NCBI GenBank assembly: GCA_045539625.1
Contig: JAZQFS010000075.1
Span: forward strand, 1 to 6,298
Reading direction: 5' to 3'
DNA: 6,298 bases
From: UMGS1387 sp045539625
GTDB taxonomy: Bacteria; Bacillota; Clostridia; Oscillospirales; CAG-382
How positions within the stretch are numbered: position 1 is the first letter of the stretch; the number at the start of each line of letters is the position of its first letter. Shown in pieces: positions 4,372-6,298 of this stretch. The notes under the pieces were generated by a model. The model did no database searches. It saw only the letters and a program-made list of their open reading frames with translations, and was not told the DNA's origin. Made by a program: the position numbers and the translations under genes.

Positions 4372-5415
4372 ATGGCTGTAGTAACAATTGTAGGCGCAGG
4401 AATGATGGGCTCGGCACTTGCCTTTCCCGCAAGAGAAAACGGCAATGAGGTAAGACTTGTAGGCACACACCTTGATAAGGAAATTATCGACGGCTGTAAA
4501 AAGAACGGCAGACACCCGAAGTTTGAAAAGGATTTTCCAAACGGCGTAAGCTATCATTATATAGAAGAGCTTGAGACGGCACTTGAGGGGGCTGATGTTG
4601 TAATCGGAGGCGTCAGCAGCTTCGGTGTTGATTGGTTCGGCGACTTTGTTTTGCCGAAAATTGCAGACGGCACGCCTGTTATCACCGTCACCAAGGGACT
4701 TATGGACACCGAGGATGGAAGACTTCTTACATACCCCGACCTGTGGCAGAAAAAGCTTGATGATATGGATAAAAAGCTTAAGCTTTGTGCTATCGGCGGA
4801 CCTTGCACAAGCTACGAGCTTGTGGCACACGACCAGACTGAGGTTTCCTTCTGCGGCAAGGATTTGAAAACGCTGTCTTACATTAAAGAAATTATGCAGA
4901 CAGAATACTATCATATAAGCATAACAACCGATGTTACGGGCATCGAAAGTGCGGTGGCGCTTAAAAACGGCTATGCACTCGGCATTGCGCTGACAATCGG
5001 ACTTAATAAAAAGAACTTCGGCGATGACACCTTGCACTTTAACTCACAGGCGGCGGTGTTCGGACAGGGTGCAAAGGAAATGTACAGACTGCTTCAATTC
5101 CAAAACGCACTTTCTCTTAACAATCTTTGCGTAGGTGTGGGGGATTTGTACGTCACCATTTACGGCGGAAGAACAAGACTTGTGGGAATACTCCTTGGCG
5201 AAGGCTACGGCATTGACGAAGCTAAGGCAAAGCTTAACGGAGTCACACTTGAATCGCTGGTGGTTGCGGAAAGAGTTGCAAGAGCTGTCAAGAAAAACAT
5301 TGCAAAGGGCACTGTAAAAGCTGAGGATTTCCCCCTTCTTTTGCATATTGATGAAATTCTTACCGATAAAATGCCCGTAAACATTCCTTGGGAAAGCTTT
5401 ACTTATGCGGAGTAA
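4372..5415 (+). CDS. GpsA-like NAD(P)-dependent dehydrogenase
   Basis: The 347-residue product has the glycerol-3-phosphate dehydrogenase (GpsA) layout. An N-terminal Rossmann fold starts at VTIVGAGMMGSA (4-15, GxGxxG). ITVTKG (104-109) carries the conserved Lys, GGP is at 142-144, and VALKNGYALG (195-204) carries the catalytic-type K198. The C-terminal helical domain has GVGDLYVT (255-262) and RTRLVGILLGEG (267-278). Length fits the family (about 330-345). Several positions differ from biosynthetic GpsA: GGPCTSYEL replaces the usual SGPSFAxE segment, and NSQAAVFGQGAKEM (224-237) replaces the NTKAALxxRGxxEM-type strand. The AGGAGA site (4360-4365) sets the start. The divergent DeoR regulator and nearby sugar-isomerase genes argue for a catabolic sugar-phosphate or polyol-phosphate substrate and against a role in lipid synthesis. 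The substrate is not determined. Confidence 0.85.
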   Translation: MAVVTIVGAGMMGSALAFPARENGNEVRLVGTHLDKEIIDGCKKNGRHPKFEKDFPNGVSYHYIEELETALEGADVVIGGVSSFGVDWFGDFVLPKIADGTPVITVTKGLMDTEDGRLLTYPDLWQKKLDDMDKKLKLCAIGGPCTSYELVAHDQTEVSFCGKDLKTLSYIKEIMQTEYYHISITTDVTGIESAVALKNGYALGIALTIGLNKKNFGDDTLHFNSQAAVFGQGAKEMYRLLQFQNALSLNNLCVGVGDLYVTIYGGRTRLVGILLGEGYGIDEAKAKLNGVTLESLVVAERVARAVKKNIAKGTVKAEDFPLLLHIDEILTDKMPVNIPWESFTYAE

Positions 5416-5469
5416 CAAAAACGGCATAAACGCTTGATTTGTAAAATAATAATAATTGTATAAAAACGG

Positions 5470-5498
5470 TTGAATTTGGTATTTATTTGTGATAAAAT
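5470..5498 (+). promoter_or_regulatory. promoter of the YgjV/isomerase genes
   Basis: TTGAAT (5470-5475), 17-bp spacer, TAAAAT (5493-5498). It gives ygjV and the following gene transcription independent of the GpsA-like gene. Confidence 0.65.
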
Positions 5499-5509
5499 AT
5501 ACTGAAATC

Positions 5510-5528
5510 AGCCGTTTTCGGCTTTTTT
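5510..5528 (+). terminator. terminator of the GpsA-like gene, just inside the next leader
   Basis: AGCCG-TTTT-CGGCT (5510-5523) followed by TTTTT (5524-5528). It lies only a few bases after the expected start point of the ygjV promoter and directly before that gene's AGGAG. It should stop read-through from upstream while being too close to the new start to terminate it. Confidence 0.65.
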
Positions 5529-5542
5529 AAAGGAGAAATATT

Positions 5543-6082
5543 ATGCAGACAGTATCATGGATTTTAAGTACGGGCGCAATACTTTTTGATATTGCGGCAT
5601 CTTTGACAAAGGGCGACAAGAATATGCTGAAAATCCTCGCCTTTATACTTCTCAGCAACCTTTCAATAGCAATAAGCTATGTACTTAACTTTTTCATTAA
5701 CGGCGACGGTCTTAACGGCTCATTCTCCTGTTTTCTGGGAGCTGCAATCTGCCTTGTGAACTTCTTTTTCAATAAAGAAAAAAAGCCCATACCCCTGTGG
5801 CTGTCAGGGGTATATGCCGTTTGCTTTGTGGCAGTGAATTTTGTTACCGAGGTTACATGGGCAACAGCCATTGCCATTGCTGCCTGCCTTACATTTGTAA
5901 TGAGCGTTATTCAGGACACGGGAAGAATGTTCAGAGTGTGGACTCTTTTAAACTGTATTCTCTGGTGCACCTATGATATTGCGGCACAGGCTTATCAGAG
6001 CCTTTTCACTCACTTTGTGCTTACACTTTTCTTTGTTGCAGGCATAATTATACACGACAGAAAGCCTAAGGCGGAAAAATAA
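5543..6082 (+). CDS. ygjV: YgjV-family inner-membrane protein
   Basis: The 179-residue hydrophobic protein has about seven predicted membrane segments (roughly 3-21, 29-51, 57-76, 84-101, 104-123, 131-148, 152-170) and a short basic tail (HDRKPKAEK). Length and the repeated polar pattern in the segments match the YgjV family (E. coli YgjV about 183 residues), whose biochemical function is not established. There is no cleavable signal peptide; the first segment is the anchor. AGGAG (5531-5535) is 7 nt before ATG. The next gene begins about 40 bp after the stop, so the two are probably co-transcribed from the 5470-5498 promoter. In E. coli, from memory, ygjV lies beside uxaA-uxaC, which makes its presence near uxaC here notable. 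It could also be described only as a small multi-span membrane protein. Confidence 0.78.
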   Translation: MQTVSWILSTGAILFDIAASLTKGDKNMLKILAFILLSNLSIAISYVLNFFINGDGLNGSFSCFLGAAICLVNFFFNKEKKPIPLWLSGVYAVCFVAVNFVTEVTWATAIAIAACLTFVMSVIQDTGRMFRVWTLLNCILWCTYDIAAQAYQSLFTHFVLTLFFVAGIIIHDRKPKAEK

Positions 6083-6122
6083 GAAAACGGCTGTAACAGC
6101 TAATAATTCGGAGGTACTTAAA

Positions 6123-6298
6123 ATTAGCATTTCAATTGAAAACTTTATGGTAAGACGGAAAATGGGAGAAAAAGAAGCTCTCAAAGCAATAAAGGATGCA
6201 GGCTTTGACTGCGTTGACTACTCCTTTTACTGGTCGGATGAGCTTCATATTCTTGATGACAATTACGCAGAATACGCCAAGGATTTAAGAAAATATAT
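6123..6298 (+). CDS. sugar-phosphate isomerase/epimerase-like protein, 5' part only
   Basis: The open frame runs off the right edge. Its translation contains ISIENFMVRR, then KEALKAIKDAGFDCVDYSF, which matches the first beta-strand/helix and the (A/G)FDxVDYSF strand of xylose-isomerase-like TIM-barrel (AP-endonuclease 2 superfamily) isomerases and epimerases. No ATG, GTG or TTG is in frame at the right place. GGAGG at 6110-6114 lies 8 nt before ATT at 6123. The first in-frame ATG (6147) is 32 nt away and would delete the conserved first strand. I therefore place the start at ATT 6123, with ATG 6147 as the conservative alternative. CTT at 6117 occupies the position where relatives would have the Met of MKISIS. 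It is likely co-transcribed with ygjV and part of sugar catabolism. Substrate unknown. Confidence 0.72.
   Translation, partial: MSISIENFMVRRKMGEKEALKAIKDAGFDCVDYSFYWSDELHILDDNYAEYAKDLRKY

Noticed and set aside
4345..5037. 230-codon minus-strand frame opposite the GpsA-like gene
   Set aside because: It is a shadow of a gene with clear Rossmann and GpsA motifs and would overlap the strong plus-strand ribosome site.

Overview
The window looks like chromosomal DNA from a low-to-mid GC Gram-positive, most likely a gut Clostridia/Oscillospiraceae (Ruminococcus-like) bacterium. This is inferred from strong AGGAGG-type ribosome sites, AT-rich consensus sigma-A promoters, a CCA-encoding tRNA, Firmicutes-type regulators, and the kinds of palindromic repeats that litter such genomes. 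No database search was possible.

Layout. Positions 1-266 hold no gene but a chain of abutting stem-loop domains ending in a strong terminator. uxaC (glucuronate isomerase) occupies 423-1844. Positions 1845-2206 carry a small 68-bp inverted-repeat unit and then a 170-bp MITE-like element (1951-2120). A tRNA-Arg(CCG) lies at 2207-2283. It is followed by a terminator and an unusual tandem array of short, sequence-diverse hairpins separated by a 6-nt CATCAT/ATGATG spacer (2317-2496). Next comes a more AT-rich two-gene module: a small XRE-type repressor (minus strand, 2593-2847) divergent from a zinc-ribbon protein with a PH/GRAM-like domain (2976-3398). Two nearly identical 17-bp palindromes sit over the zinc-ribbon promoter. 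A DeoR-family regulator (minus, 3504-4220) is divergent from a GpsA-like dehydrogenase (4372-5415). A YgjV-type membrane protein (5543-6082) and the 5' end of a sugar-phosphate isomerase/epimerase-like gene (from about 6123, cut by the window edge) follow.

How it fits together. uxaC, the dehydrogenase, YgjV and the TIM-barrel isomerase look like parts of a hexuronate/sugar-acid catabolic locus under a DeoR-type regulator. A 14-bp motif shared by the uxaC and dehydrogenase upstream regions supports common control. From memory, ygjV also lies next to uxaA-uxaC in E. coli, so its occurrence here suggests a recurring association. The tRNA, repeats and XRE/zinc-ribbon pair look like accessory material inserted within this locus.

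The best candidates for something undescribed are the hairpin array after the tRNA, the abutting-domain element at the left edge, and the XRE/zinc-ribbon module with its paired operators.
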